A stretch of 64,000 nt of DNA from Paenibacillus senegalimassiliensis (GTDB lineage Bacteria; Bacillota; Bacilli; Paenibacillales; Paenibacillaceae), in assembly GCF_001486585.1 (NCBI RefSeq), contig NZ_LN909044.1:749488-813487 (forward strand). Reading direction: 5' to 3'. Under the pieces are notes generated by a model. That model saw nothing but the letters and a program-made list of their open reading frames with translations. It had not been told where the DNA came from and did not search any database. Below, in pieces: positions 18,276-27,470 of this stretch. The stretch's first letter is position 1. Each line of letters starts with the position of its first letter. Both the position numbers and the translations under genes were made by a program.

Positions 18276-18307
18276 AGGCGCAACCTGATTAGATGTCAGT
18301 TGCGCCT
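18276..18307 (+). terminator. Terminator after the EamA gene
   Basis: Stem AGGCGCAAC (18276-18284) with GTTGCGCCT (18299-18307), then CTTTATTTATTTT. The A-rich sequence before the stem means it could also serve the convergent minus-strand gene. Confidence 0.85.
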
Positions 18308-18327
18308 CTTTATTTATTTTCACCCTA

Positions 18328-19050
18328 TTAATTGGGCTCTGTTCTTGTAACTTCAATATTAACATCGCTTAGAGATACCACGTACCCACCAGCTGATTCC
18401 TCATAAACTCCTATCTGGGAACCGGATGGAGAGTATTTTTTCCACTGCAATTTTCCGTTTGTATTAGCTGCAACCTGATAATTTGTCAAATAAATTGTTG
18501 TGTTAGGATTTACTTTTTGAGTCGCTCCATATTTCCTTCCCTTAGTCCATCCTCTTTCCATACCCCATGATCCACCAATTTGCGCTTCAACTTTGCCAAA
18601 GAGTGGTGCCTTAAATTCTGCCTTAGCACTAATATTAGTCGAAACATTCCATTTTCCAGATGTCGTGCTTTGCTGTTCATATTGGATTGATCCCTCAGCA
18701 TTAGTAGCGTTTTGATAACGATAAATTCCTAAGTTTTGATAATGCCAATCTCTTACTGCCCGGGAGCTTGGTATATATGTTTCAAAAACATACTTGAAAC
18801 CGTCATTAGTTGGAGGACCCATTAGATTTACCCTTTGTGAGAGCGGAACAACCTCCTTGGTATTTCCATTTAAATCCGTTTCCCAAGCTCTAACTTCAGG
18901 AATTGGAATTTTATTTGAAACTTTTGAATCCGCCAACTCCTGAACTGTGTTAGGTATACTGTCTTGAGCGTTGATGATGGCACTAGGGGTTGTCACTGTG
19001 AGTAAGGCGAGTGTGCAAATTGCGATCTTTCTTTTAATATTTAATTTCAG
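18328..19050 (-). CDS. Secreted beta-rich protein, possible aerolysin-like fold, probable CTG start
   Basis: The reading frame has no ATG, GTG or TTG before codon 19, yet the 18 codons upstream of the first GTG (18996) encode a classical signal peptide, KLNIKRKIAICTLALLTVTT, and GGGAGG lies eight bases before an in-frame CTG at 19050. CTG is therefore taken as the start, giving 240 residues. After cleavage the protein is rich in Ser, Thr, Asn and aromatic residues with alternating polar/apolar strands; the segment NISAKAEFKAPLFGKVEAQI flanked by Ser/Thr-rich strands recalls the insertion hairpin of ETX/MTX2 aerolysin-like toxins. That is a weak resemblance only. No function is assigned. Confidence 0.6.
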   Translation of the reverse strand: MKLNIKRKIAICTLALLTVTTPSAIINAQDSIPNTVQELADSKVSNKIPIPEVRAWETDLNGNTKEVVPLSQRVNLMGPPTNDGFKYVFETYIPSSRAVRDWHYQNLGIYRYQNATNAEGSIQYEQQSTTSGKWNVSTNISAKAEFKAPLFGKVEAQIGGSWGMERGWTKGRKYGATQKVNPNTTIYLTNYQVAANTNGKLQWKKYSPSGSQIGVYEESAGGYVVSLSDVNIEVTRTEPN

Positions 19051-19114
19051 AATAATTACCTCCCAACTTTTTAATTCTTATCCATTATATTACTATTATG
19101 GTATTATTTCAATA

Positions 19115-19708
19115 TCATTCGCTATAATAGTTATCTAATATCTTAAGTACTGACTTTACTACTTCTTTAGTAGTTTTATTATCTGCTTTTGTTTTTGCAT
19201 TTTGTGTAATGGTAACAATCAGATTTCTGTATGTGTAAGTTGCCATATCTGTTCTATTTAACAATTCGGCATCGGCATTTTCATATCCAACAGGAATCTC
19301 CCAAGCAACTAAATTGTTTCCCATATCTATCTCTGTATAAGAGAAGCGCACATAAAACTGAACAGACTTATCCTCTTTTTCAAATATAAATAATTGCTGT
19401 GTAGGATTAAAATCACCACTTCCACCACCAAGTGTTATGGTGTCTTTTTTATCAAATGTAAAATCTCTTTCTATTAAAAATATTGTCTTAACTGGTGGAA
19501 TTAATGAAAATCCATCTATAGCTATATTATTTTTAAAATCTTCCATAAGTTTTAAAAAATCATCATAGTCGGGCAAGTCTCCGGTACCTATTACGCTCGT
19601 GCTCGGAACAGAAACCTGGGGGGAATCCACATTAGATTTTCCCCAACAACCAGTCAACGAAATAGAAATAAGCAAACAGCTAATTAGAAACAACAATGTT
19701 TTTCTCAT
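19115..19708 (-). CDS. Lipoprotein of unknown function
   Basis: 197 residues. The signal peptide ends in the lipobox LTGC (Cys21), so it is anchored on the outer face of the membrane. The mature part has no family I recognise; it is acidic, with a short linker (SVPSTSVIGTGDLPDYDDFL) and a C-terminal Lys/Thr-rich helix. It lies 64 bases upstream of the secreted protein on the same strand, and both are markedly more AT-rich than their neighbours, so they may form one acquired unit. The name records only the lipoprotein signal. Confidence 0.75.
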   Translation of the reverse strand: MRKTLLFLISCLLISISLTGCWGKSNVDSPQVSVPSTSVIGTGDLPDYDDFLKLMEDFKNNIAIDGFSLIPPVKTIFLIERDFTFDKKDTITLGGGSGDFNPTQQLFIFEKEDKSVQFYVRFSYTEIDMGNNLVAWEIPVGYENADAELLNRTDMATYTYRNLIVTITQNAKTKADNKTTKEVVKSVLKILDNYYSE

Positions 19709-19856
19709 GTTATAATACCCTCCAAATAATTACTTACTTTTACAATAATATATTCAATTGCTGGAAACAACTAGTATCTAAATACAAAATAATATTACTT
19801 TATAAAAAATATATATTTATCCCTTTCATCCAATTATTTCATTTGATAGAATATAA

Positions 19857-19872
19857 ATGTAAGCGATTACCC
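19857..19872 (+). promoter_or_regulatory. Candidate cre (CcpA) site before the glucanase
   Basis: ATGTAAGCGATTACCC matches the catabolite-response consensus WTGNAANCGNWWNCAW at all but the last two positions. It lies 30 bases before the glucanase start, where CcpA would block transcription during growth on preferred sugars. Confidence 0.6.
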
Positions 19873-19901
19873 AGGTTACATCTATCAAAGGAGGATCAAG
19901 G

Positions 19902-22556
19902 ATGAAGCAACTTCGCCAGGTGAAGAACAGGTTCAATCGAAGAGTTTGGAGTATGCTGCTGGCTGTAGTCATGATTGCCGGCGTCAGTTTATCGCCCGTT
20001 ATGGGGACTCCAGCGTCAGCCGCAGAAAGCACCATTACCTCAATGGGTTATTTCTCGGCTAATGACGGTCCCGTGATTGCTAAGTCTGGAGTTGGACAAG
20101 CCAGCTATGGCTTTGTTATGCCAATCTTCAACGGAGGCTCTGCCACATGGAGCGATGTCGTAGATGATTTGGGCGTTAAAGTGAAGGTGAATGGCAGTTG
20201 GGTGGACATCGACAGCGTCAGCACCTTCGTATACAACCAGAACTGGGGGCACTGGAACGATGGCGGCTTTACCGGATACTGGTTCATTCTCTCGGCAACG
20301 ACAGAAGTGCAACTGTATTCCAAGGCTAACGGGGTGACTCTGGACTATACGCTGCAATTCCAGAACATCAACAAAACGACGATTACGGCAATGACGCCAA
20401 CTCAAGGGCCCGATCTGACGGCCAGCTTCACGGGTGGCTCAGGCTTCACTTATCCTACCTTCAACAATGATTCGGCTGTCACGTACGAAGCGGTGGCGGA
20501 TGATCTCAAGTTATTCGTTAAGCCGGTAAATAGCAGCACCTGGATCGATATCGACAACAATGCAGCAAGCGGATGGATTTACGACCACAACTTCGGACAA
20601 TTTACCGACGGCGGTGGTGGATACTGGTTCACGGTAACGGAATCTATTAATGTGAAGCTGGAATCCAAGACCTCTTCGGCCAGTCTGATCTATACCATTA
20701 CCTTCAATCAACCGGTACGGAATTCATATATTTTGACTCCTTATGAAGGTACGTCCTTCACAGCGGATACCAACGGAGCTATCGGAATTCCACTGCCCAA
20801 AATTGACGGAGGCGCAGCAATCGCGTCGGAGTTAGACAAATTTGTCTATCAAATCAATGTGAATGGTCAATGGGTTAATATGGATAACTCGGCCTTGAGT
20901 GGCTTCTCCTATCAAGCGAATGGCTACAATAATATGTCCCCTGCCAACCAATGGGGTTATTGGGCCGATTATATTTACGGACTGTGGTTCCAACCGATTC
21001 AAGAAGATATGCAATTCCGTGTTGGCTATCCGCTAAATGGACAAGCTGGCGGAGATGTGGGTAGCAATTATGTTCAATATACTTTTATTGGTAATCCTAA
21101 TGCTCCACGTCCGGACATCGAGGACCAGGTAGATATTCCGGTCGGCACACCAGGCAACCCGAATATCGAGGGTTACAATCTGATCTTCCAGGATGAATTC
21201 AATCAATCCACCCTGGATACGAACAAATGGAACTATGAACAAGGTTACTATTTGAATGATGACCCAGGCACTTGGGGTTGGGGTAACAACGAGTTGCAGC
21301 ATTATACAAACAGTTCGCAGAACGTCTTTGTTCAGGATGGTAACTTGAATTTGCGGGCTATCAACGATCCTAAGTCGTTCCCGCAAGACCCGAATCGTTA
21401 TGCGCAATATTCATCGGGTAAAGTGAATACGAAGGACCACTTCACTCTCACCTATGGCCGAGTGGATATGAGAGCCAAGCTGCCGACAGGCAATGGAATC
21501 TGGCCAGCCTTCTGGATGCTTCCGCAGAATTCCCCTTACGGAACCTGGGCAGCATCCGGCGAGATTGATATTATGGAAGCAAGAGGCCGCCTGCCCGGCG
21601 TGACGAGCGGAGCCATCCACTATGGCGGACAATGGCCGGCCAACCAGTATATTGGCGGGGAATATCAGTTCCCAAGTGGACAAACCTACGCTAACGATTA
21701 CCATGTGTATTCGGTCGTTTGGGAAGAAGATAATATTAAATGGTATGTAGACGGCAAGTTCTTCTATAAAGCCACTAACGAGCAATGGTTCTCTACAGCA
21801 GCTCCTAATAATCCAAATGCACCGTTTGACGAGCCATTCTACCTGATTTTGAACCTGGCCATTGGCGGCAACTTTGACGGTGGCCTGACACCTGGACCTG
21901 GCGACATCCCTGCAACCATGCAGGTTGACTACGTTCGGGTATACAAGGATGGTGACCAAGGAGGAGGAACCAATCCTGGTACTCCGGGAGAGCCTGGTGA
22001 TGTAGCGGTTAGCGGCGTTACGGTAACTCCCGCATCCACTGGGGTGGAAGTTGGACAAAGTGTTCAGCTATCCGCGAATGTAGCTCCCTCTAATGCCACC
22101 AACAAGCAAGTGACCTGGTCTGTAGCTGACTCCGGCATCGCATCGGTTAATGCGAGCGGGACTGTAACCGGCATTGCGCCAGGCACAACAACCGTTACAG
22201 CCACGACCGCTGATGGCGGCAAAACAGCGGTAAGCACCATTACGGTAACCCCGCCGCCCTCCACGGTGATCATCATCGGGGACGAAATTCGCGGCTTGAA
22301 GAAGACAGGCAATGACTTGCTCTTCTACGTGAACGGTGCGACCTTCGCCGATCTGCATTATAAGATCAATAACGGGGGTCAGCTTAATGTAGCCATGCAT
22401 ACGGACGGTAATGGAAATTACACTTACCCTGTTCCAGGCCTGCAGCAAGGAGATACGGTGGAGTATTTCTTCACCTACAACCCAGGGCAAGGCGCTCTGG
22501 ATACACCTTGGCAAACTTATGTTCACGGGGTAACCCAAGGAACACCCGCTTCGTAA
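19902..22556 (+). CDS. Secreted multimodular GH16 endo-beta-1,3-glucanase (laminarinase)
   Basis: 884 residues. A signal peptide ends at about residue 40 (ASA). Three divergent tandem modules of about 100-145 residues follow (~41-395), each with an aromatic-rich W-G-W/GYWF motif. The GH16 domain (~420-685) starts YNLIFQDEFN and has the catalytic motif EIDIME, with nucleophile Glu554 and acid/base Glu559. A Big_2 Ig-like domain (~703-788) and a C-terminal CBM56-like beta-1,3-glucan-binding module complete it. It would hydrolyse laminarin or fungal cell-wall glucan outside the cell. The N-terminal modules are not ones I can name. GGAGG lies before the ATG, and a cre-like site upstream suggests carbon repression. 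Confidence 0.93.
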   Translation: MKQLRQVKNRFNRRVWSMLLAVVMIAGVSLSPVMGTPASAAESTITSMGYFSANDGPVIAKSGVGQASYGFVMPIFNGGSATWSDVVDDLGVKVKVNGSWVDIDSVSTFVYNQNWGHWNDGGFTGYWFILSATTEVQLYSKANGVTLDYTLQFQNINKTTITAMTPTQGPDLTASFTGGSGFTYPTFNNDSAVTYEAVADDLKLFVKPVNSSTWIDIDNNAASGWIYDHNFGQFTDGGGGYWFTVTESINVKLESKTSSASLIYTITFNQPVRNSYILTPYEGTSFTADTNGAIGIPLPKIDGGAAIASELDKFVYQINVNGQWVNMDNSALSGFSYQANGYNNMSPANQWGYWADYIYGLWFQPIQEDMQFRVGYPLNGQAGGDVGSNYVQYTFIGNPNAPRPDIEDQVDIPVGTPGNPNIEGYNLIFQDEFNQSTLDTNKWNYEQGYYLNDDPGTWGWGNNELQHYTNSSQNVFVQDGNLNLRAINDPKSFPQDPNRYAQYSSGKVNTKDHFTLTYGRVDMRAKLPTGNGIWPAFWMLPQNSPYGTWAASGEIDIMEARGRLPGVTSGAIHYGGQWPANQYIGGEYQFPSGQTYANDYHVYSVVWEEDNIKWYVDGKFFYKATNEQWFSTAAPNNPNAPFDEPFYLILNLAIGGNFDGGLTPGPGDIPATMQVDYVRVYKDGDQGGGTNPGTPGEPGDVAVSGVTVTPASTGVEVGQSVQLSANVAPSNATNKQVTWSVADSGIASVNASGTVTGIAPGTTTVTATTADGGKTAVSTITVTPPPSTVIIIGDEIRGLKKTGNDLLFYVNGATFADLHYKINNGGQLNVAMHTDGNGNYTYPVPGLQQGDTVEYFFTYNPGQGALDTPWQTYVHGVTQGTPAS

Positions 22557-22570
22557 CTATTTAAACAGGA

Positions 22571-22620
22571 CAAACCGCAGAAGCCCTCTGAATGAGAGCT
22601 TTCTGCGGTTTGTTTTTTTT
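22571..22620 (+). terminator. Terminator after the glucanase
   Basis: Stem CAAACCGCAGAAG (22571-22583) with CTTTCTGCGGTTTG (22599-22612), followed by eight T residues. Confidence 0.93.
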
Positions 22621-22629
22621 GACGTCCAA

Positions 22630-23424
22630 CTATAACTGACTTGCCCCTGCCATCCAGCGACCTTGATCCTTCAACGGCTCATTATCCGAGAACAAATCCG
22701 GGTCGTCTTCCAGCATTTCTGTCAGGATAGCCGTTATGGCGGCAGCATCACATACTCTAACGACAGCATCACCCAGTTGCCCCATACGCATGGCCCCTCG
22801 GCTGATTAATACCTCATCCACCTTCCAGAAGTGCTCCGACCACGGCAAGCCACAATGCCTGCGCGAAGGCACCTCGATTTCCGTTCCGCCCGGGGTAATG
22901 GTATAAAGCATCTCCGGATCATCCGTTAATCGACCGGGAATATTCACCCACTCTTCAATCCCATGAATAAACGTATTCCGCTTCAAGTCAACGCCGACGA
23001 GCAAAATAGTCGCCTGACGATCCAGCAGCTTACCCCATGCCGATCCCCTTGCGCAAGGCGTATCAAAATGGTGATCGTCCCGTGTGAACTCAACAGCATC
23101 GCGGCCCAAGGCTGCCACGGAATGCGTCGGATGCCAGGAGCGGACAACGCCCGGTCTATGACGGAACAGCTCCGGCAGAATGCCCACACAAACCTTGGAT
23201 TGCTGCACGTCAAACTTCGGATTTTCCGCGTTGATATAAGACCAAGTATGGGTCGGTAATATCAACAACCCATCCTTCATATATGAGGTAAACGCATCCA
23301 AAACTGTGTCGGCACCACCCTCCACCTCGCCAAGGCTCTTCATGGAAGAATGGATCAATACCGTTCCTTCGCTATGAATGCCTAATGCTTCTAGTTGTTT
23401 TATCAAGCTCTCTTTTGTGTGCAA
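22630..23424 (-). CDS. AAC(3)-family N-acetyltransferase
   Basis: 264 residues when started at TTG 23424, where GGAGGAG lies five bases upstream; the open frame extends 18 codons further without a ribosome site. Family motifs are VLIHSSMKSLGEVEGG near the N-terminus, LPTHTWSY, RSWHPTHSVAALGRDA and ILLVGVDLKRNTFIH. Members acetylate the 3-amino group of aminoglycosides, but chromosomal Bacillus-type homologues such as YokD are only weakly or not active as resistance enzymes. Substrate and resistance phenotype cannot be inferred. It stands alone, convergent with the glucanase. Confidence 0.88.
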   Translation of the reverse strand: MHTKESLIKQLEALGIHSEGTVLIHSSMKSLGEVEGGADTVLDAFTSYMKDGLLILPTHTWSYINAENPKFDVQQSKVCVGILPELFRHRPGVVRSWHPTHSVAALGRDAVEFTRDDHHFDTPCARGSAWGKLLDRQATILLVGVDLKRNTFIHGIEEWVNIPGRLTDDPEMLYTITPGGTEIEVPSRRHCGLPWSEHFWKVDEVLISRGAMRMGQLGDAVVRVCDAAAITAILTEMLEDDPDLFSDNEPLKDQGRWMAGASQL

Positions 23425-23542
23425 GTCTTCTCCTCCATTGCTTCTTCCTCCGACAATTTGGTTACCACTTCTGAGCATCGGAGTGTTTATTCAACGTTAA
23501 TACGAGTACGGAATAAAGTCAAAGATGGCCCCTTTGTTCTTT

Positions 23543-23588
23543 TGCACAAATTTTGTGCATTGACCAAATTTTTGATTACGCTTACAAT
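23543..23588 (+). promoter_or_regulatory. cdaR promoter with adjoining palindromic operator
   Basis: The 17-bp palindrome TGCACAAATTTTGTGCA (23543-23559) abuts the -35 box TTGACC (23560-23565); TACAAT (23583-23588) follows after 17 bases. An operator touching the upstream edge of -35 fits an activator acting on its own gene. A related GTGCA/TGCAC palindrome lies before the gntP gene. Confidence 0.7.
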
Positions 23589-23623
23589 TAGATGATATGC
23601 CATGTTAAGGAGCGCGATCAACT

Positions 23624-24652
23624 ATGTTTGAACTGACACGTCATCAAGCTCAGAATATCGTGAATAAAATGATGAAGGATATCCCCTATAATATTAACAT
23701 TATGGACCGGAACGGCATTATTATCGGAAGCGGCAATAAGGCCCGGGTCGGAACATTGCACTATGGTGCGGCGGAAGCCATCAAACAACAGAAGATAGTG
23801 GAAATTCATAGCGACGAAGAGTTTGTGAAGAAGGGAATTAATCTTCCTATTGAGCTAGGCGGCATCATTGTCGGCGTGGTAGGAATTAGCGGAGAGATTG
23901 AAGAGACACGCCCCTTCGGCAATCTCGTCAAGACAACTGTTATCTTGTTAATTGAGCAAAGCAGGGCCTTGGAAAAAGAAAAACTGGAGGAGCACCTGAA
24001 GCAGGAGTTCTTCAATACGATCGTGCAGTCAGATACAGTGTACTCCAAAGAACTGACCGATCAGGCAGCGGCCTATGGGATCCAACTGGCCAATCCATCG
24101 CAGATCATTTACGCCGAGTTCCCCCAGGAGATTAGCGAAAGCTTGATCAAGAACGTTCCTTCTTTTAACGGGCCGGGCTATTCCCTTTTCTTTGTCGTCC
24201 AGAGAGCCAAGGACACCGAAGCTGTGCTGGGCTCCATCAAGAGGCAATATCCAGCGGCTCATATTGTCGTCAGCAAGTGGAATCCCACAATTTCGGAGGG
24301 ATATGTACAGACCAAGGCTGCGCTACGCGTATTAAAAGGCGTTTATTCTACCGAAAAAACGATTTATTATGCGCAATGTGAGTTTATCGCCGATACATCC
24401 AAGCTGCTAAGGAATGATCCCAGGGCGGAGCGGCTAGCTCATTTGCTTGAACAAAATGAAGAGCTGGTCAAAACACTGCAAGCTTATGTGAACTGCAATC
24501 TCAACGCGAATGAAACGGCCAATCTATTGATGCTCCATAGAAATACGCTGCAATATCGGTTGAACAAGATCCAGGCCATCACCGGCAAAGACCCCAAAAA
24601 CGTGATGGATTTGGTGGAGCTTATCTTCATGTTAGTCTATCGGATTCCATAA
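23624..24652 (+). CDS. cdaR: CdaR-family transcriptional regulator (sugar diacid type)
   Basis: 342 residues. The N-terminal ~135 residues form the diacid recognition domain (NIVNKMMKDIPYNINIMDRNG, IVGVVGISGE). The C-terminus is a PucR/CdaR helix-turn-helix, LNANETANLLMLHRNTLQYR. E. coli CdaR responds to D-glycerate, glucarate or galactarate. The neighbouring glycerate kinase and GntP permease are the natural targets. The start ATG has AAGGAG upstream. It is convergent with the kinase gene, with a terminator between. Confidence 0.92.
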   Translation: MFELTRHQAQNIVNKMMKDIPYNINIMDRNGIIIGSGNKARVGTLHYGAAEAIKQQKIVEIHSDEEFVKKGINLPIELGGIIVGVVGISGEIEETRPFGNLVKTTVILLIEQSRALEKEKLEEHLKQEFFNTIVQSDTVYSKELTDQAAAYGIQLANPSQIIYAEFPQEISESLIKNVPSFNGPGYSLFFVVQRAKDTEAVLGSIKRQYPAAHIVVSKWNPTISEGYVQTKAALRVLKGVYSTEKTIYYAQCEFIADTSKLLRNDPRAERLAHLLEQNEELVKTLQAYVNCNLNANETANLLMLHRNTLQYRLNKIQAITGKDPKNVMDLVELIFMLVYRIP

Positions 24653-24671
24653 AAAAGTACCTCTATGAAGA

Positions 24672-24719
24672 AAGGATGCCCCTCCTGATTTGACCTCAGG
24701 CTACGGGACATCCTTTTTT
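24672..24719. terminator. Terminator between cdaR and glycerate kinase
   Basis: Stem AAAGGATG/CATCCTTT with additional CCC/GGG pairing inside, followed by TTTTTT on the plus strand and A-rich sequence on the other side; it probably serves both convergent genes. Confidence 0.85.
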
Positions 24720-24727
24720 CAATAGCG

Positions 24728-25864
24728 TTAACTTAACAGGCGAGCCACACTCTCCGAGGTACGGGCCACATTCTCTTTGCCTTGAGCAAGCAAGGTTTCA
24801 AGCTGTGCTGCGCCAGGCACGATACCAAAGATGGCATCAAACCCCTCGTCGTAAAGCGTCTCAACATCCTGGCCTACATGACCAGCCAAGGCAACGACTT
24901 TCATTTCCTTATTCACTCTCTTGGCCGCTTGAGCCACACCATAAGGGGCTTTGCCAAACTTCGTCTGGAAGTCAATTCCGCCTTCTCCCGTGATGCAGTA
25001 ATCCGCCTGTTTGAGCTGCTCTTCAAGCCCCGTATATTCGATGACAATCTCGATGCCTCTTCTCATAGTCGCCTTGGTGAAGGCAAGCAATCCACCGCCA
25101 AGTCCACCTGCACCGCCCGCACCGGGTACATCTATTACTTCGATACCAAGCTGCTTCTTGATAATGCCGCCATAATGGCGCAAATTGTTATCAAGCGTTG
25201 CCACCATCTCAGGCGTAGCGCCTTTCTGCGGTCCGAATACCGCCGAAGCACCACGTTCTCCGCACAAAGGGTTCGTGACATCCGAAGCGACCAGAATGCT
25301 CACGTCTTTTAATTGCGGCAATACGGCGCTCGTATCAATTCGATCCAACTGATTCAGGAATCCGCCGCCGAGTGGCAGTTCCTTTCCGTCCTGATCAAGG
25401 AAGCTGTAGCCCAGGGCTCGGGCCATTCCGGCTCCGCCGTCATTCGTCGCGCTGCCGCCAATGCCGAGGATAATGTTAGTAATGCCTCGCTCTATACAAT
25501 CTCTCATTAATTCGCCGGTTCCCAGCGTCGTTGTAATTAATGGATTCTTGGTGTCCTTCGTCACATGATGAATTCCGCTGGCGGATGCCATCTCAATAAC
25601 GCCCGTCTTGCCGTCGCCCAAAATACCGTATTTTGCGAGTACCGGCGTGCCAAGTGGACCCGTCACTTCTTTCTCAATCAAGCTGCCGCCGGTAGCATCA
25701 ACCAGTGATTGGACAGTGCCCTCTCCCCCGTCAGCCATTGGGACATGAATGCATTTGGCATCCGGAATTGCCCGCTTGATACCGAGTTCCATGGCTTCGC
25801 ATACTTCCTTCGCCGTCATGCTCTCTTTGAATGAATCGGGTGCCAACACAAACACTTTGCTCAT
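24728..25864 (-). CDS. Glycerate 2-kinase, GarK/GlxK family
   Basis: 378 residues, the usual length of class I glycerate kinases. It phosphorylates D-glycerate to 2-phosphoglycerate, linking it to glycolysis. Signature segments are VLAPDSFKESMTAKEVCEAM, HVPMADGGEGTVQSLVDATGG, LGIGGSATNDGGAGMARALG and TGEGGIDFQTKFGKAP. It lies 71 bases after the GntP-type permease on the same strand, so uptake and phosphorylation are probably encoded by one operon. CdaR next door is the expected activator. Both garK and glxK are used for this family, so no symbol is given. Confidence 0.95.
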   Translation of the reverse strand: MSKVFVLAPDSFKESMTAKEVCEAMELGIKRAIPDAKCIHVPMADGGEGTVQSLVDATGGSLIEKEVTGPLGTPVLAKYGILGDGKTGVIEMASASGIHHVTKDTKNPLITTTLGTGELMRDCIERGITNIILGIGGSATNDGGAGMARALGYSFLDQDGKELPLGGGFLNQLDRIDTSAVLPQLKDVSILVASDVTNPLCGERGASAVFGPQKGATPEMVATLDNNLRHYGGIIKKQLGIEVIDVPGAGGAGGLGGGLLAFTKATMRRGIEIVIEYTGLEEQLKQADYCITGEGGIDFQTKFGKAPYGVAQAAKRVNKEMKVVALAGHVGQDVETLYDEGFDAIFGIVPGAAQLETLLAQGKENVARTSESVARLLS

Positions 25865-25935
25865 CTCAAATTCCTCGTTTCTTTTTTTATAGAATGAATG
25901 TTCAAAAAGTCAGATTCTCAGCACCAAAGCTTATG

Positions 25936-27234
25936 CTATAAAATGAAGCCGTATAGAATGATTGCCACTATCGTCATCGTAAGCCCAACCACGCTCTCAA
26001 AGAGAGCCACTCTCATTCTATCCTTCATGGTCATCGCCATGGCATTACGAGTAACGTGGAAGTACGTGCCGTGCGGCAAGTGGTCAATCACCGTAGCACC
26101 ACTATGAACCATAACCGCTGCTGCGAGTGGGGCAACACCTGTATTGATAATAGCATCCGAGAAGGAGCCCGTCGCCAAAATAACGCCTGTCGATGTCGAA
26201 GCCGTAGCTCCGGCCATCAAGATACCCGCAATTGGAGCCAGGAACGTACCGGAAAGACCCGAGGATTCAACCAGGGCAACCACTTCTGCCGGTAGCGTTG
26301 AAGCCGTAATCAAGCCGCCAATAGCGCCTGCACCGATAATAATCAGAATCGTTGGTGTCATTCGGTTGAGACCCGCGGCACAATATTCGATCATTTTGTT
26401 CTTCCGGCCCAGCGCCAGTGAGCCTACGATCCCGGCAAAAGGCAAGATGAACAAGGAGTCAATCTTCAGCGAAGCCAGGAAATCAATACCGAGCATCGCG
26501 CCCAGTGGGCTAATCATCAAGAGGACAACCGCAATAACGGGTGTAACCAATGCTTTGGACAGCGGTGGAAGGTTCGTAGAATTAGTCTTTTCCAATTCAG
26601 CAGCTTCCGCATCCGTCACTTTTGTTCCCTTGTACTTCATAAAAGATGCGATAACTACGGCTACGGCCAGTCCAATCAAAGCCGGAACCAGTCCGCCGAT
26701 CATAACCTGGTTCACATCCAGACCAAATCCACCTGCAGCCGCAATCGTGTTTGGGTTGGGGGAAATGATATTACCCGCTTTACCGCCGCCGGATAAGGCG
26801 ATCAACAAAGCAACTTTGGAGTACCCCATCTTGTTACCAACAGACAAGGCGATCGGCGCCACGATCAGTACAGCAACCGGAATAAATACCCCGACCGCTG
26901 TGATAATCATCGTCGCCAGAGCGAGGGACAGCATGGCCTTCGTTCCGCCTAGCTTGTCTACAATGACCTTCGCAATGGTCTCCGCCGCTCCCGACTCCAT
27001 CATGACTCCGGCAAATACGCCCGCAGCAATAATCCGTATTACGGTTCCTTGAACGCTTTGCGTTCCGGAAATCAAAATCTGAATAACTTCTGTAAAATTG
27101 GCTCCGCCAATGAAGCCACCAACGATAGCCCCCAAGATCAAGGCATAGGTTGGTGCCAATCTCAATAATATCAACACAATGGCTATTGCCAGACCGGATA
27201 AGGCACCAAACCAGCTTATGTCTAATGCGTTCAT
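25936..27234 (-). CDS. GntP-family permease, probably for glycerate or gluconate
   Basis: 432 residues with about twelve hydrophobic segments. GAIVGGFIGGANFTEVI near the N-terminus, GVFIPVAVLIVAPIAL, ALSGGGKAGNIISPNPNTIA and the C-terminal ATGSFSDAIINTGV and GATVIDHLPHGTYFHVT are GntP family marks. These proteins are proton symporters for gluconate and related acids. With glycerate kinase directly downstream and CdaR beyond, glycerate is the likeliest substrate; this is inference. The ATG is preceded by GGAGGATG. Its promoter is readable at 27419-27447. Confidence 0.9.
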   Translation of the reverse strand: MNALDISWFGALSGLAIAIVLILLRLAPTYALILGAIVGGFIGGANFTEVIQILISGTQSVQGTVIRIIAAGVFAGVMMESGAAETIAKVIVDKLGGTKAMLSLALATMIITAVGVFIPVAVLIVAPIALSVGNKMGYSKVALLIALSGGGKAGNIISPNPNTIAAAGGFGLDVNQVMIGGLVPALIGLAVAVVIASFMKYKGTKVTDAEAAELEKTNSTNLPPLSKALVTPVIAVVLLMISPLGAMLGIDFLASLKIDSLFILPFAGIVGSLALGRKNKMIEYCAAGLNRMTPTILIIIGAGAIGGLITASTLPAEVVALVESSGLSGTFLAPIAGILMAGATASTSTGVILATGSFSDAIINTGVAPLAAAVMVHSGATVIDHLPHGTYFHVTRNAMAMTMKDRMRVALFESVVGLTMTIVAIILYGFIL

Positions 27235-27418
27235 TGTTGAACATCCTCCTCAAGATAGACTCTTCTCTTTGCTGCACCATGCTTGTAGCCGGATAAATCC
27301 GCTTACAAAGCATGTTCTATTATTCACATAATAGGCTTCTATGATCCGCCATTTCGGCGTCGCCTCGTTAAGAACTCCTCCTTACACCTCTTGTCTGCCT
27401 ATTGATGAATACGGTTTC

Positions 27419-27447
27419 ATTATATTTCGATTGCGAGACTTAAACAA
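27419..27447 (-). promoter_or_regulatory. Promoter of the gntP-glycerate kinase operon
   Basis: On the minus strand TTGTTT (27447-27442) and TATAAT (27424-27419) are 17 bases apart. The weak -35 fits dependence on an activator. Confidence 0.65.
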
Positions 27448-27470
27448 TTGAAATTCCGATGAATCTTATT

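Noticed and set aside
22630..23424. Calling this AAC(3)-like gene an active aminoglycoside resistance gene
   Set aside because: Chromosomal family members frequently have no resistance activity; nothing in the context suggests a resistance cassette.
25898..25930. TGTTCAAAAAGTC near the 5' side of the glycerate kinase gene as a copy of the 43-kb palindromic element
   Set aside because: Only the first ~10 bases agree; no inner hairpins or right end follow.
26144..27052. Long plus-strand open frame within the GntP permease gene
   Set aside because: Antisense shadow of a membrane-protein gene; composition is the mirror of GC-rich hydrophobic codons and there is no ribosome site.
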